64,000 bases of DNA from Sulfitobacter albidus (GTDB lineage Bacteria > Pseudomonadota > Alphaproteobacteria > Rhodobacterales > Rhodobacteraceae), in NCBI RefSeq assembly GCF_018200035.1, contig NZ_CP073582.1, positions 62,001-126,000 of the forward strand. Reading direction: 5' to 3'. The stretch's first letter is position 1. Every line of letters begins with the position of its first letter. The notes beneath the pieces were generated by a model. That model searched no databases and had not been told where the DNA came from. It saw only the letters and a list, made by a program, of their open reading frames with translations. This document shows positions 8,505 to 17,616 of the stretch, piece after piece. The translations under genes and the position numbers were made by a program.

Positions 8505-8636
8505 GTGCTCACCATAATTTCTCGGGCAAAGCAAAAACTGCCTCGCAAGATAATTATTGACAGGCGAGCGGTCTGTGTCAAAGTATTTGATACCAACGGT
8601 TTGAATAATGAACCAACTAAGCAACTGGGAGTTCCA
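8505..8636. promoter_or_regulatory. Divergent control region between aldehyde dehydrogenase and tctC
   Basis: This AT-rich stretch of 132 bases contains TTGACA (8557-8562), which pairs with TGTCAA (8576-8581) as an inverted repeat, and a GTAT-TTG-ATAC element (8583-8593). TTGACA would serve as a -35 for tctC, but no good -10 was seen at 17-18 bases. The nearest regulator in the same island is the IclR protein at 15023; binding here is a guess. Confidence 0.35.
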
Positions 8637-9575
8637 ATGTCCAAATTTACAAAGGCCGCACTGACGGCGCTTGCCATCGGCCTTGCGGGGCCTGCTCTGG
8701 CAGAATATCCGGAAAAGCCTGTCAGCTTTGTCGTTCCATGGCCTCCGGGCGACCTTGAAGACGTTTTGACGCGCATGATCGCCGAAGACTTTCAGGCTGA
8801 ATACGGCGTGCCAGCTGCGGTCGTGAACCGTCCCGGCGGCGGTGGCGGCCCGTTCCCCGGCGCGATCGAAGTCGCAACAGCGCCGGCTGATGGCTACACG
8901 ATCGGGTCTTTTGTGCCGGCGGTTTCTCTTATCGGGCATGAGATCGACATTCCCGAACTTACGCCGGAGAAATTCGACCCCATCGGCATTTTCATGACCT
9001 ATCCTTTCGTGATCGCCACTTCGGGTGACGCGCCCTATTCCTCGATGGAAGAGCTTGCGACGTTTGCGAAGGACAACGAGGTCTTTCTTGGCCATTTCGG
9101 GGACGTGTTGACCCCGACGCAAGTGACAAAGGCGCTTGCGGCAAACATGGGCTTTGCCTGGGGCGGCGATGCGCCCTTCGACGCGCTGGATTGCAACACA
9201 CTGGCCTCGGGCGATGCCGATGTGATCAATACGACGCTTCAACTGATCCTGCCATGTCTCGACGATGTGAAGGTGCTGGTTTCGGTCACCGGGGAGCGTA
9301 TTTCGAAGATCCCGGATACTCCTGCCATCGGCGAAGTCGACGACACGCTGAATATCACGCTTTGGAACGGTCTGTTCGTGACAAAAGACACCCCAGCCGA
9401 TGTGCGTGAGAAGATCGCCGCCGTGGCTCAGAAAACGGTTATGAGCGACCGGGCGCAGGCCGTGGCCGAGGAAACCGGCGCGCTGGTCTATTGGCTGAAC
9501 GCCGAAGAAAGCGCCGATGTCATCGCAACGGACAAGCAAACCCTGGGTGCCATCGGCGCCGCGCTGGGTAACTGA
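8637..9575 (+). CDS. tctC: TTT-family periplasmic solute-binding protein (TctC/Bug)
   Basis: A protein of 312 residues with a signal peptide (about 1-22, GPALAEYP) and the Bug/TctC fold marks: PVSFVVPWPPG near the mature start, VNRPGGGG and APADGYTIG. It captures a carboxylate or related solute in the periplasm for the TctAB membrane complex encoded next. GGGAG precedes ATG 8637. Upstream open frame to 8223 is antisense to the aldehyde dehydrogenase and not signal-like. The substrate cannot be read from sequence; the neighbouring amine/aldehyde enzymes suggest it feeds that route. Confidence 0.87.
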   Translation: MSKFTKAALTALAIGLAGPALAEYPEKPVSFVVPWPPGDLEDVLTRMIAEDFQAEYGVPAAVVNRPGGGGGPFPGAIEVATAPADGYTIGSFVPAVSLIGHEIDIPELTPEKFDPIGIFMTYPFVIATSGDAPYSSMEELATFAKDNEVFLGHFGDVLTPTQVTKALAANMGFAWGGDAPFDALDCNTLASGDADVINTTLQLILPCLDDVKVLVSVTGERISKIPDTPAIGEVDDTLNITLWNGLFVTKDTPADVREKIAAVAQKTVMSDRAQAVAEETGALVYWLNAEESADVIATDKQTLGAIGAALGN

Positions 9576-9589
9576 TCTTGAAGACATCG

Positions 9590-9612
9590 AAAGGGGCGAT
9601 TGGCGCCCCTTT
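9590..9612 (+). terminator. Stem-loop between tctC and tctB
   Basis: AAAGGGGCG (9590-9598) pairs perfectly with CGCCCCTTT (9604-9612) around a 5-base loop. With only three T residues it is a weak terminator or an mRNA-stabilising hairpin. Such elements often give the binding protein higher expression than the permease. Confidence 0.6.
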
Positions 9613-9635
9613 CACAAACCCTGAGAGTCTGCCGG

Positions 9636-10169
9636 ATGAGCAAGCCCGAACTGATAGAGGTAAAGACCCGGACATCCGGTCAGGTCGTTTTCGTGATCGG
9701 CGCCTTTCTGGTCAGTGTGCTGCTGTTGTCGCAGATCGGGAGTCAAACCGAATGGAACGACAGGGCCCGCACCGTTGCCGCGCAGCCGCGGTTGTGGCCT
9801 GCGGTGGCGCTGGTACTGATGGTCCTGGGGTTCGGTCTGCATTGGCGGTCGATGCGCCGACGGCGGCCGGATGCGATTGACTGGCTCGAAGTACGCCGGT
9901 GGGTCGAACCGTTGGAGTTCCTCGGCTGGTTTCTGATTTACGTTCTTGCGGTTCCCCGGCTTGGCTTCTTGCCGGTCAGCCTTTTGGTTGCCTGCGCTTT
10001 GACGTGGCGGCTGGGATATCGCACGCGCGGGGCTCTTGCGCTGGCGGCGGTTTTTGCTGTGGCGATTACCGTCGTCTTCAAGGGCCTTCTGGGGGTCAAT
10101 ATACCCGGCGGGCAAATCTATGACTTTCTGCCCGGATCGATCCGCACGTTTTTTCTGGTGTATCTCTGA
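9636..10169 (+). CDS. tctB: TTT-family small membrane subunit TctB
   Basis: A protein of 177 residues with four predicted membrane segments (about residues 14-35, 50-68, 90-110 and 120-165 as a broken pair). It ends in a LLGVNIPGG-type segment typical of TctB. It is the small permease subunit of the tripartite tricarboxylate transporter. ATG 9636 was chosen over 9600, which lies inside the upstream hairpin. The stop overlaps the tctA start. Confidence 0.8.
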   Translation: MSKPELIEVKTRTSGQVVFVIGAFLVSVLLLSQIGSQTEWNDRARTVAAQPRLWPAVALVLMVLGFGLHWRSMRRRRPDAIDWLEVRRWVEPLEFLGWFLIYVLAVPRLGFLPVSLLVACALTWRLGYRTRGALALAAVFAVAITVVFKGLLGVNIPGGQIYDFLPGSIRTFFLVYL

Positions 10170-11773
10170 TGGAAATCATCACCGCCGCGATTGAGGTGCT
10201 TTCGCGCTGGGATGTTGTTCTGGCGCTGCTGGTCGGCTCCATCGGCGGTGTCGCCATTGGAGCCATCCCCGGTGTGGGGCCGGCGGTTGCCATCGCAATC
10301 CTGTTGCCGGCGACGTTCTCGATGGATCCGATTGTGGGCCTGACGCTCCTGCTCGGCATCTACGGCTCGTCGATGTACGGCGGTGCCATTCCGGCAATCC
10401 TGATCAACACTCCCGGCACGGCGGTCAATGCCCTGACCACCTACGACGGCTTTCCGATGACGGCGCGCGGGGAGGGGCGGCGGGCCCTGTCCCTCGCTTA
10501 TTCCGCCAGCTTTGTGGGTGGCGTCTTTTCGGTTGTGTGCCTGATTTTCCTGTCGCCAGTACTGGCCAAGATCGCGCCAATGTTCGGTTCGCGTGAGATT
10601 TTTCTGGCGGCGCTCTTGGGCATCATTCTGGTTGTCGTGGCGCACCGGGGCCAAATGCTGATCGCCGCCGCGCTCGCGGGCTTTGGCATTTTGCTTAACA
10701 CCGTCGGATTGGAGCCTGCGGCCTACACCCGCCGCTATACGTTTGAGCAAAGCTGGCTTGCCGGTGGTATCGATCTGATTGTTGTGGTGTTGGGGCTCTT
10801 CGCCCTCTCTCAGGCTTTTGTGCTGATGACCATGGATGACGAAAAGATCCGGCTGCCGCGGTCGCGCGGCTCGCTGTTGCAGGGTTTCCGCGAACTGGGC
10901 CGCCACCCCCGCGTCGCCGGTGTCGCGGCTGGCTTTGGCGTTGTGATGGGCATGATCCCCGGCGTGGGCGAGTTCACTGCGCAGTTCATGTCCTATACCT
11001 CGGCGCGCAAGCTCTCCAAGACACCGCAAAGCTTTGGGAATGGTTCGTCCGAAGGGCTGATCGCATCCGAGGCGGCCAATAACGCCGTGCCCGCCGCCGC
11101 CATGATCCCGCTTCTCGCGCTGGGTATCCCGGGCGAGGCGCTGACCGCGATGATGCTGTCGGTCTTTTACGTGCACAATGTCGTGCCGGGGCCGGGGCTA
11201 TTCCAGAACGACATGGATTTTGTCGTCGCCCTCTATATTGCGCTGCTGATCCTGAATGTGCTGGTGGTGCTATTTCTGCTCGCTTCCACCAACTGGCTGG
11301 TGCATCTGACACGCATCCCCAATCGCTTTTTGGGCATGTGCATTCTGCTGTTGAGCTTTGTCGGCGTCTATTCGATCCGCAATTCCACGGTGGACTGTAT
11401 GATCGCCGCGGCCTTCGGGCTCTTGGGATATGTTCTCAAACGTCTCAACATGCCGATCGTGCCGATCATCCTTGGCATGGTTCTGGGGGGCATCATGGAG
11501 GTCAAGCTGCGCACCTCGCTGGCCCGGATCCGCGCACCGCTGGATTTCATCGACAGGCCCATTGCCTTTGTGCTGTTCTGCCTGATCGTCCTGATCCTTG
11601 CGTCCACGTTTTGGCAGGTCTGGCGCGGCTGGCAGAGCCCGGACCGCCGAACACCCCAAAAGCGGGCCGCGCAGGCGTTTTCCAAACGCATCTCCGGCCG
11701 GAACGCCCGGCATTTCGAGGCGCGCAGAAAACAGCAAAGACGGAGGCGGTCCTATGACCACATGGGTTCCTGA
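10169..11773 (+). CDS. tctA: TTT-family large permease TctA
   Basis: A protein of 534 residues, mostly hydrophobic, with TctA hallmarks: GAIPGVGPAVAIAILLP near the start, GSMYGG-like and ILINTPGTA, then a second MGMIPGVGEFTAQFMSY and NAVPAAAMIPLLALGIPGE. The two PGVG segments reflect the internal duplication known in the family. It is driven by an ion gradient and works with TctC and TctB. The C-terminal 45 residues are unusually basic. The gene's 3' end overlaps the P450 start by 20 bases. Confidence 0.9.
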   Translation: MEIITAAIEVLSRWDVVLALLVGSIGGVAIGAIPGVGPAVAIAILLPATFSMDPIVGLTLLLGIYGSSMYGGAIPAILINTPGTAVNALTTYDGFPMTARGEGRRALSLAYSASFVGGVFSVVCLIFLSPVLAKIAPMFGSREIFLAALLGIILVVVAHRGQMLIAAALAGFGILLNTVGLEPAAYTRRYTFEQSWLAGGIDLIVVVLGLFALSQAFVLMTMDDEKIRLPRSRGSLLQGFRELGRHPRVAGVAAGFGVVMGMIPGVGEFTAQFMSYTSARKLSKTPQSFGNGSSEGLIASEAANNAVPAAAMIPLLALGIPGEALTAMMLSVFYVHNVVPGPGLFQNDMDFVVALYIALLILNVLVVLFLLASTNWLVHLTRIPNRFLGMCILLLSFVGVYSIRNSTVDCMIAAAFGLLGYVLKRLNMPIVPIILGMVLGGIMEVKLRTSLARIRAPLDFIDRPIAFVLFCLIVLILASTFWQVWRGWQSPDRRTPQKRAAQAFSKRISGRNARHFEARRKQQRRRRSYDHMGS

Positions 11774-13010
11774 CGACGACGGGCACGCCGATCTTGGCGA
11801 TCACGACAGCTTTGCCAACGGGGCGCCTTACAATACATTTGCGCGGCTTCGGCGCGAAGCGCCCTGCCATTGGTCCGAATTTACGCATGGGGCGGGCTAT
11901 TGGTCGATCACCCGTCACGCGGATATCGACAGGATGATCCGCGACACGCAGACATTTTCGTCGGCCCGTGGCATCCGCATGGAAGACCAGTCATACGAGG
12001 AATACCTGGCCCGGCGCACCTTTCAGGAGGTCGACGGTGCCGAGCATCGCAAGGTGAGGATGAAGGTCACACGGGCATTTTCCCCGCGCGTCGTTGCCGG
12101 GTTCGAGCCGCAGATCCGCGAGCTGTGTGGCCCCATTCTTGACCGTGCACTGGCGATGGGCACCTTCGATGCAACTTACGAAATCGCGCGTGAATTGCCG
12201 ATGCGGATGCTTGGTCAGATCCTCGGGCTGCCGGATGAGGATCTGCCGTGGCTGGTCGAGAAGGGTGATGCGCTGATGGCCAATTCAGACCCCGATTTTA
12301 CCGATCATGTCGTCGACAGGCTTGATACGGATGCCTACCGCCTGATGCCCTTCAATTCCCCTGCGGGGGCGGAATTGTATGAATACGCGCGCGAGATGAT
12401 GGACAAAAAGAACGCGCGGGGAGATACCGACGGTATTCTTCATCTTGTTCTGCAACCGGACGAAAACGGCGAGACCATCTCAGAGGCCGAATTTCGCAAC
12501 TTCTTTTGCCTTCTCGTTGCTGCCGGCAATGACACGACACGGTATTCCATTGCCGCAGGCATGCAGGCTCTGGCCCGGCAGGAGGGCTTACTGGCGCAAA
12601 TGCAAAGCGGTGAGGTCTGGGACACCGCGCCCGACGAGATCGTTCGTTGGGCGTCGCCTGCCACCTATTTCCGCCGCACGGCGATGCGGGATGTCGAGGT
12701 CCACGGCAAGCAGATCCGCGAAGGCGACAAGGTGCTCTACTGGTTCATCTCGGCCAACCGCGACGAAGAGATGTTCGACGATCCATATCGGTTGGACTTT
12801 ACCCGCAAACCCAATCGGCAACTGGGCTGGGGGCAGGGTGGCCCGCATGTCTGCCTTGGCATGCACCTCGCGCGGCTCGAGGTTCGGGTGCTTTTCCAGG
12901 AACTCACCAAACGGATCCGCGGCATCGAGCCCGCCGGTGAAGCTGCCTTCGTCCGCTCGAATTTCGTCAATGGCATCAAGCGGATGCCGGTCACAGTCAG
13001 CTTACAGTAG
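11754..13010 (+). CDS. Bacterial cytochrome P450
   Basis: A soluble class I P450 of 418 residues. Seen in order: I-helix oxygen-binding AAGNDTTR, K-helix ExxR as EIVRW, and the haem-ligand motif WGQGGPHVCLGMHLARLE with the axial Cys. The haem loop follows the FGGGGPHxCLG layout of CYP124/125-like enzymes, with Trp replacing Phe. No membrane anchor, ferredoxin or reductase is fused or adjacent, so redox partners must be encoded elsewhere. It overlaps tctA and is followed six bases later by the ligase gene. It probably hydroxylates or N-dealkylates the imported compound; the substrate is unknown. Confidence 0.88.
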   Translation: MTTWVPDDDGHADLGDHDSFANGAPYNTFARLRREAPCHWSEFTHGAGYWSITRHADIDRMIRDTQTFSSARGIRMEDQSYEEYLARRTFQEVDGAEHRKVRMKVTRAFSPRVVAGFEPQIRELCGPILDRALAMGTFDATYEIARELPMRMLGQILGLPDEDLPWLVEKGDALMANSDPDFTDHVVDRLDTDAYRLMPFNSPAGAELYEYAREMMDKKNARGDTDGILHLVLQPDENGETISEAEFRNFFCLLVAAGNDTTRYSIAAGMQALARQEGLLAQMQSGEVWDTAPDEIVRWASPATYFRRTAMRDVEVHGKQIREGDKVLYWFISANRDEEMFDDPYRLDFTRKPNRQLGWGQGGPHVCLGMHLARLEVRVLFQELTKRIRGIEPAGEAAFVRSNFVNGIKRMPVTVSLQ

Positions 13011-13016
13011 GTGCCC

Positions 13017-14309
13017 ATGCCGGACCGTCTTCGCGCCCTTTTTGTCGACCACCTTTCGATCCCGCGTGGCAAATACCTGCCCGCAAGCAAGATCGGCGAC
13101 GGGTCGAGCCGTTTTGCACGGGCAACCTTCGGGGTTCATTTCGATCGCGACCTGCTGCTGGACGCACCTCATGCAAAAGTGCGCGACGGGGCGCCGGACA
13201 TGGAACTGCGCTGGCGCGGGGCGGACATTCGTCCCGGATGGGAGCCGAATACATCGGTGGTGCTGGGTGATCTTTTCGACGTTGATGGGGCGCCGTTGCC
13301 GCTGTGTCCGCGGGGCGCGCTGAAACGCGCCATCGCCGACTGGGGGGCGCACGGCCTGTCCCCGAAAATCGGCATCGAATTGGAAGCCTACGCATTTCAA
13401 GGCGGGGATGACGGCCGCTTGCGCCCTTACGATGCGCCCGGTGGCGTTGTCTATGGCACGGGCCCTTTTGCGGATCCGATGCGCATCAACGACGTGATCT
13501 GGAACAAGGCCCATGAAATGGGCTTCAAGCTTGATCTGATCACGGCGGAATACGACAGCCCGCAGTTCGAATACACGCTTAGCTTTGATGATGCCTTGCA
13601 AGCGCTGGACGATGTGGTGCTGTTTCGTCAGATGGCGCGCGAAGTCGCCCTTGATCACGGGATCGTGCTGACCTTCCTGCCCAAGCCGATCTCGGACATG
13701 GGGGGCTCGGGCATGCATATCAATTTCTCGCTGTGGGACGCAGAGGGTCAGAACGCCCTTGCCACGGGGGACCGGGGCGGACCGGATCATCTCAATGATC
13801 TGTCGCGGGGATGCTTGGCCGGGCTGGTCCATCATCACAAGGGCCTGGCCGGTCTGATTGCCCCTACCACCGGATCCTACCGGCGTCTGCAACCGTCCTC
13901 GATGTCGGGCTACTGGCGGAATTGGGGGGGCGATCACCGCGGCGTCACGACCCGGGTCTCAAGCGAGGGCGGCGCAAAAGCGCGGCTGGAGCATCGCATG
14001 GCCGACGCAAGTGCGAACCCCTATACTGCGACCGCGGCTGTGCTGCAGGCCGCGCGTCTGGGGTTCGAGGCAAGATACGACTTGCCACCCATCGAAACGG
14101 GGGATGGGTTTGACAAGGTCGATGCAAAGATCGGAACAGCCGGAACCCTGCGTGGCGCCATAATGGATCTGGTCGCGGATACGGCTCTCGTCACTGCCGT
14201 GGGCTCTGGATTGGTCGAAAACCACGCATTTATGAAGGAACGCGAATTCCGCAAGACCCGCGATATGGAACCCGATGCGCTTCTGGATTTTTACGTGTGG
14301 TTTGTGTGA
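13017..14309 (+). CDS. Glutamine-synthetase-family ligase (gamma-glutamyl-amine type)
   Basis: A protein of 430 residues of the GS type I fold. KIGIELEAYAF gives metal-binding Glu residues and GGSGMHINFSLWD replaces the usual GSGMHxHxS ATP-site motif. PSSMSGYWRNWGGDHR replaces the P..W...NR region, so the canonical Asn-Arg is altered. Together with the context this argues against ordinary ammonia-assimilating GlnA and for a gamma-glutamyl-polyamine or alkylamine ligase like PuuA or IpuC. ATG 13017 is preferred to GTG 13011. It lies in a tight operon between a P450 and an amidotransferase-like hydrolase. Confidence 0.78.
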   Translation: MPDRLRALFVDHLSIPRGKYLPASKIGDGSSRFARATFGVHFDRDLLLDAPHAKVRDGAPDMELRWRGADIRPGWEPNTSVVLGDLFDVDGAPLPLCPRGALKRAIADWGAHGLSPKIGIELEAYAFQGGDDGRLRPYDAPGGVVYGTGPFADPMRINDVIWNKAHEMGFKLDLITAEYDSPQFEYTLSFDDALQALDDVVLFRQMAREVALDHGIVLTFLPKPISDMGGSGMHINFSLWDAEGQNALATGDRGGPDHLNDLSRGCLAGLVHHHKGLAGLIAPTTGSYRRLQPSSMSGYWRNWGGDHRGVTTRVSSEGGAKARLEHRMADASANPYTATAAVLQAARLGFEARYDLPPIETGDGFDKVDAKIGTAGTLRGAIMDLVADTALVTAVGSGLVENHAFMKEREFRKTRDMEPDALLDFYVWFV

Positions 14310-14311
14310 CC

Positions 14312-15022
14312 ATGCATCTGGCGATCCTTGTCACCAATACAGATTTCAGCGCCTTTGCCCGCGCCCGACCGTTGGATGACGCAAAATTTGCCTCCCTGAT
14401 CGAGGATGTCCGACCCGCGTGGAGCACCACCGCTTTCTGGGTCTGCAGGGATGAATTTCCCGAAAGCTACGCGGCCTTTGACGGCGTGGTGATTACCGGA
14501 AGCCCGGCGTCAGTCAACGATGGCGCGCGCTGGATGGAGAAACTTGAGCACAGCGTTCGCGATCTTGTTGCAGCGGGTGTGCCCATTTTTGGTGCGTGTT
14601 TCGGGCATCAGATCATTGCCAAGGCTTTGGGCGCGAGGATCACGCGCAATCCTCACGGCTGGAGCCACGGATTGATCGACATCGCCCGTGTCGCGCGCAT
14701 GGATTGGTCAGGATCCACCGATAGGCTGGCGCTGTACGGCTCCCATATCGAGCAGGTCGCCAAGTTGCCGGATGGCGCGCGGCGGGTTTTCGAAAGCCCC
14801 GGATGCCCTATCGCGGGCTTTGCGATCGGTAGATCGGTTTTCACCGTGCAGCATCATCCGGAAATGACAAAGGGCTTCATCATCGATCTCATTGGGGAAT
14901 ATGCCGATCATGTGGGTGCGGAGGTGACTGAGCAGGCGCGCCGATCTGTCGCGGACCGTCCCGCCGACAGCATGAAATTTGCCGGGGAAATCGCCCGCTT
15001 TTTTGAGCACGCGAGGCAGTAG
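14312..15022 (+). CDS. Class I glutamine amidotransferase-like protein
   Basis: A protein of 236 residues with the triad GATase fold. The nucleophile is in GACFGHQII, and the His-Glu pair is in VQHHPEM. It is a stand-alone GMP-synthase-type amidotransferase domain without a synthase partner. Next to a GS-like ligase it most plausibly hydrolyses a gamma-glutamyl amide, the PuuD role, though it belongs to a different amidotransferase subgroup. The start lies two bases after the ligase stop, and the stop directly abuts the IclR start. Confidence 0.8.
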   Translation: MHLAILVTNTDFSAFARARPLDDAKFASLIEDVRPAWSTTAFWVCRDEFPESYAAFDGVVITGSPASVNDGARWMEKLEHSVRDLVAAGVPIFGACFGHQIIAKALGARITRNPHGWSHGLIDIARVARMDWSGSTDRLALYGSHIEQVAKLPDGARRVFESPGCPIAGFAIGRSVFTVQHHPEMTKGFIIDLIGEYADHVGAEVTEQARRSVADRPADSMKFAGEIARFFEHARQ

Positions 15023-15859
15023 ATGGGAACGATAAGCAAAGCGTTGGAACTATTGGATCTGTTTTCGCCGGACCGCGCCGAAATCGGCCTGACTGATTTT
15101 GTGCGCCTGTCAAAGCGTGACAAGGCGACGGTGCATCGTCATTTGACCGAATTGGCACAGAACGGCTTTCTGGAGCAGAACCCCGACAGTCGCGCCTACA
15201 GGCTGGGGCCTGCGGTGCTACGGCTGGCGGCCTTGCGCGAGACACTGTTCCCGATGCGGAAAATCCTGCAGCCGCTTGTGATCGAGCTTTCGGAGATTGT
15301 CGGCGAGCTGGCCCATGCCAGCCTGTTGCAGAACGACGAAATGTCGCCGCTCGTTCATGCCGACCCGAAGGTGCACGGCATTCAGGTCCATTTTGATGTG
15401 GCAGAGATGCTGCCGCTGCACGCGACGTCTTCCGGTCTTGCGGCACTTGCATTTTTTCCCGACGCGACGATCGACAGATTGATGGCGCGGCCCCTGAAAA
15501 AGCACACGGCGCGTACCGTTGCTGATCCGTCGCGGATGCGGGATCTGATTGAAGGGGTGCGTCAATACGGGCTGTGCACGCTTGCCGATGCCTTCGAGGA
15601 CGGTGTGAGTTCGGTTGGCGCCCCGATTTTTGGCCAAGGATGCCGCGTGATCGGGGCATTGGCCGTCGCGGTCCCAACCAGCCGTGCGGCACCCCGCAAG
15701 ACCCACGAAATCGCCGGTCAACTGCAACGCTACGCCCGCAAAGCGACGGTTGCGTTGGGCGGGGCTTACCCCAAGACATTCGAGGATCTGCCGCCCAACT
15801 GGAGCGGCACAAAATTTACAGTGCATCGCGAGAGCAAGGAAACGGAACCAAACGCATGA
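15023..15859 (+). CDS. IclR-family transcriptional regulator
   Basis: A protein of 278 residues. The N-terminal winged helix (about residues 1-65) has ISKALELLDLF and DKATVHRHLTELAQNGFLE. The C-terminal ligand-binding IclR domain includes HATSSGLAALAF and GVSSVGAPIF. ATG 15023 directly follows the previous stop, and its own stop overlaps the aminotransferase start (ATGA). It is a likely local regulator of this catabolic island; whether it represses or activates cannot be told from sequence. Confidence 0.87.
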   Translation: MGTISKALELLDLFSPDRAEIGLTDFVRLSKRDKATVHRHLTELAQNGFLEQNPDSRAYRLGPAVLRLAALRETLFPMRKILQPLVIELSEIVGELAHASLLQNDEMSPLVHADPKVHGIQVHFDVAEMLPLHATSSGLAALAFFPDATIDRLMARPLKKHTARTVADPSRMRDLIEGVRQYGLCTLADAFEDGVSSVGAPIFGQGCRVIGALAVAVPTSRAAPRKTHEIAGQLQRYARKATVALGGAYPKTFEDLPPNWSGTKFTVHRESKETEPNA

Positions 15860-17202
15860 AAGATTCGAATTTTCTGAAGGAGAATAACGGCCGCCAGTTC
15901 TGGCATCCCATGACCTCCCCCCAAGACAGTATCGACAACCCGCCCAAGATCATCACCGAGGCCGAGGGGGTGCGCCTGCGCGACATCGACGGGCATGAGG
16001 TGATCGATGCGGTCGGTGGGTTATGGAACGTGAACCTTGGCTATTCCTGCCAGCCCGTGAAGGACGCAATCGCCGGTCAGCTGAACCGGCTGCCCTACTA
16101 CTCGACTTTCCGCGGGTCCTCCAATGATACCGCGATTGAGCTGGCCTATGAGCTGAACGCGTTCTTCGCGCCGGACGGCATGACCCGCGCCTTTTTCACC
16201 TCGGGCGGCTCGGATTCCATCGAGACCTCCCTGCGACTGGCCCGGCAGTACCACAAACTGAGAGGCGAGCCGGGACGCACCAAGTTCCTCAGCCTGAAAA
16301 AGGGCTATCACGGCACCCACTTTGGTGCGGCTAGTGTGAATGGCAACGCGAATTTTCGCACCGCCTACGAGCCGTTGATGCCGGGATGTTTTCATATTCC
16401 CGCGCCGTATCCCTATCGCAATCCCTTCAACGAGACCGATCCCGCGCGGTTGGCGACACTTTGTGCGGCAGCCCTTGAAGACGAAATTGCCTTTCAGGGC
16501 GCCAACACGATCGCCGCCATGGTCATGGAGCCGATCCTTGGGGCAGGCGGTGTTATCCCGCCTCACGAAAGCTTTGCGCCCATGGTGCGCGAGATCTGCA
16601 CGCGTCACGGCATCTTGTTGATCACCGATGAGGTGATCACGGCTTTCGGGCGCACCGGTGCGTGGTCCGGTGCGCGGCTGTGGGGGATCCAGCCTGACAT
16701 GATGGCGACCGCCAAGGCGATCACCAATGGTTATTTCCCTTTCGGTGCCGTGATGATCGGCGGGCATGTGCAAGAGGTCTTCGAGAACAATCCAGCTGCC
16801 AAGATCGCCCATGGCTACACCTATTCCGGCCACCCTGTCGGTGCTGCCGCCGCGCTTGCGTGTCTGGCTGAAACGCACCGACAGAACGTGCCAGGGAACG
16901 CCGCCACACGCGGGACGCAAATCTACGAAGGCTGTCTGGCGCTCATGGAGAAATACGAGATCATCGGGGATGTGCGCGGTGGGCACGGACTGATGACGGC
17001 GATCGAAATGGTCAGCGATCGCAGCACTAAAAAACCGATTGGCGGAGATGTTGCACAGGTTGTGCAGGAAACGGCCTACCAAAACGGTACGATGATCCGT
17101 GTTTCGGGTCCGAATATCATCTTGTCACCGCCACTTATCCTGACCGAGGCGGACGCGGCCGGTATCCTGTCAGCGCTCGACGCGGGCTTTGCCGCTGTCT
17201 GA
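15856..17202 (+). CDS. Class III (omega) aminotransferase
   Basis: A PLP enzyme of 448 residues. FFTSGGSDSIETSLRLARQY contacts the cofactor phosphate, LLITDEVITAFGRTG has the Asp that binds the pyridine nitrogen, and the Schiff-base Lys is in ATAKAITNGYFPFGAV. It starts with the FWHPMTSP-type segment of beta-alanine/polyamine:pyruvate transaminases. It likely converts a terminal amine to an aldehyde for the dehydrogenase at 7020-8504. It is translationally coupled to the IclR gene and is the last gene of the operon. Confidence 0.88.
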   Translation: MKDSNFLKENNGRQFWHPMTSPQDSIDNPPKIITEAEGVRLRDIDGHEVIDAVGGLWNVNLGYSCQPVKDAIAGQLNRLPYYSTFRGSSNDTAIELAYELNAFFAPDGMTRAFFTSGGSDSIETSLRLARQYHKLRGEPGRTKFLSLKKGYHGTHFGAASVNGNANFRTAYEPLMPGCFHIPAPYPYRNPFNETDPARLATLCAAALEDEIAFQGANTIAAMVMEPILGAGGVIPPHESFAPMVREICTRHGILLITDEVITAFGRTGAWSGARLWGIQPDMMATAKAITNGYFPFGAVMIGGHVQEVFENNPAAKIAHGYTYSGHPVGAAAALACLAETHRQNVPGNAATRGTQIYEGCLALMEKYEIIGDVRGGHGLMTAIEMVSDRSTKKPIGGDVAQVVQETAYQNGTMIRVSGPNIILSPPLILTEADAAGILSALDAGFAAV

Positions 17203-17616
17203 GCGGTAGCGGCGCCTCGCTGGAGCCGTCAGAGAGGGCTGCGTCTGCCCCAGCAGGCGGCCCCTTTCTGGGAAAATTGTGTCTACTTGATGCTTTCCCG
17301 AATTTTCCCGTCCGCCAGACTTGCGGGTTCCCGCAAAAACGATGCGGCCTTACCGTTTTTTGAAAGCGTATAGGTCTGTAGGCTGTAAATCAGCCGGTAG
17401 GTCGGTGCGCCGTAGGCCGGTATGGTAGGCGCCTTTGGGAATATCTGGCGCACAGCCGACAACCAGCCGCTGACGTTCCGGATCGTTGGATGCGTCGGAT
17501 TATTCGGGATCGAAGAAACTCGCGCCGCGCCACCAACCCTTTTGCACGAGGCAACATTGAAGCATAGTTTGGAGTGTGATCAGCTGGGGGCGTCAGGAGA
17601 GAGGTATTCGGCATTG
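17203..17616. promoter_or_regulatory. Intergenic control region upstream of the GAF histidine kinase
   Basis: No convincing gene is seen in these 414 bases; the open frame from 17422 looks non-coding up to 17616. The region has a CTGC-CCCA-GCAG hairpin nested in GGGC/GCCC (about 17237-17266) that could end the upstream operon, and the palindrome at 17321-17336. A possible promoter follows: TTGAAA (17360-17365), then TGTAAA (17384-17389), 18 bases apart. GGAGAGAG lies before the kinase start. Confidence 0.45.
17321..17336. promoter_or_regulatory. Palindromic operator candidate, copy 1
   Basis: TTGCGGG-TT-CCCGCAA, a perfect 7-bp inverted repeat with a 2-base centre, lies upstream of a possible promoter for the histidine kinase gene. 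Related copies occur at 19715-19730 and 21651-21666, all in non-coding DNA near this two-component pair. A NarL-type dimer site is a natural reading. Confidence 0.5.

Noticed and set aside
7020-9587. Aldehyde dehydrogenase as a fusion with a 360-residue N-terminal domain
   Set aside because: The extension lies wholly antisense to tctC and the divergent promoter region, and has no recognisable domain. GTG 8504 gives the normal family length.
17422-17616. Upstream extension of the GAF histidine kinase
   Set aside because: The 65 extra codons have no domain character and overlap the probable promoter region; a ribosome-site-like GGAGAGAG lies just before 17617.
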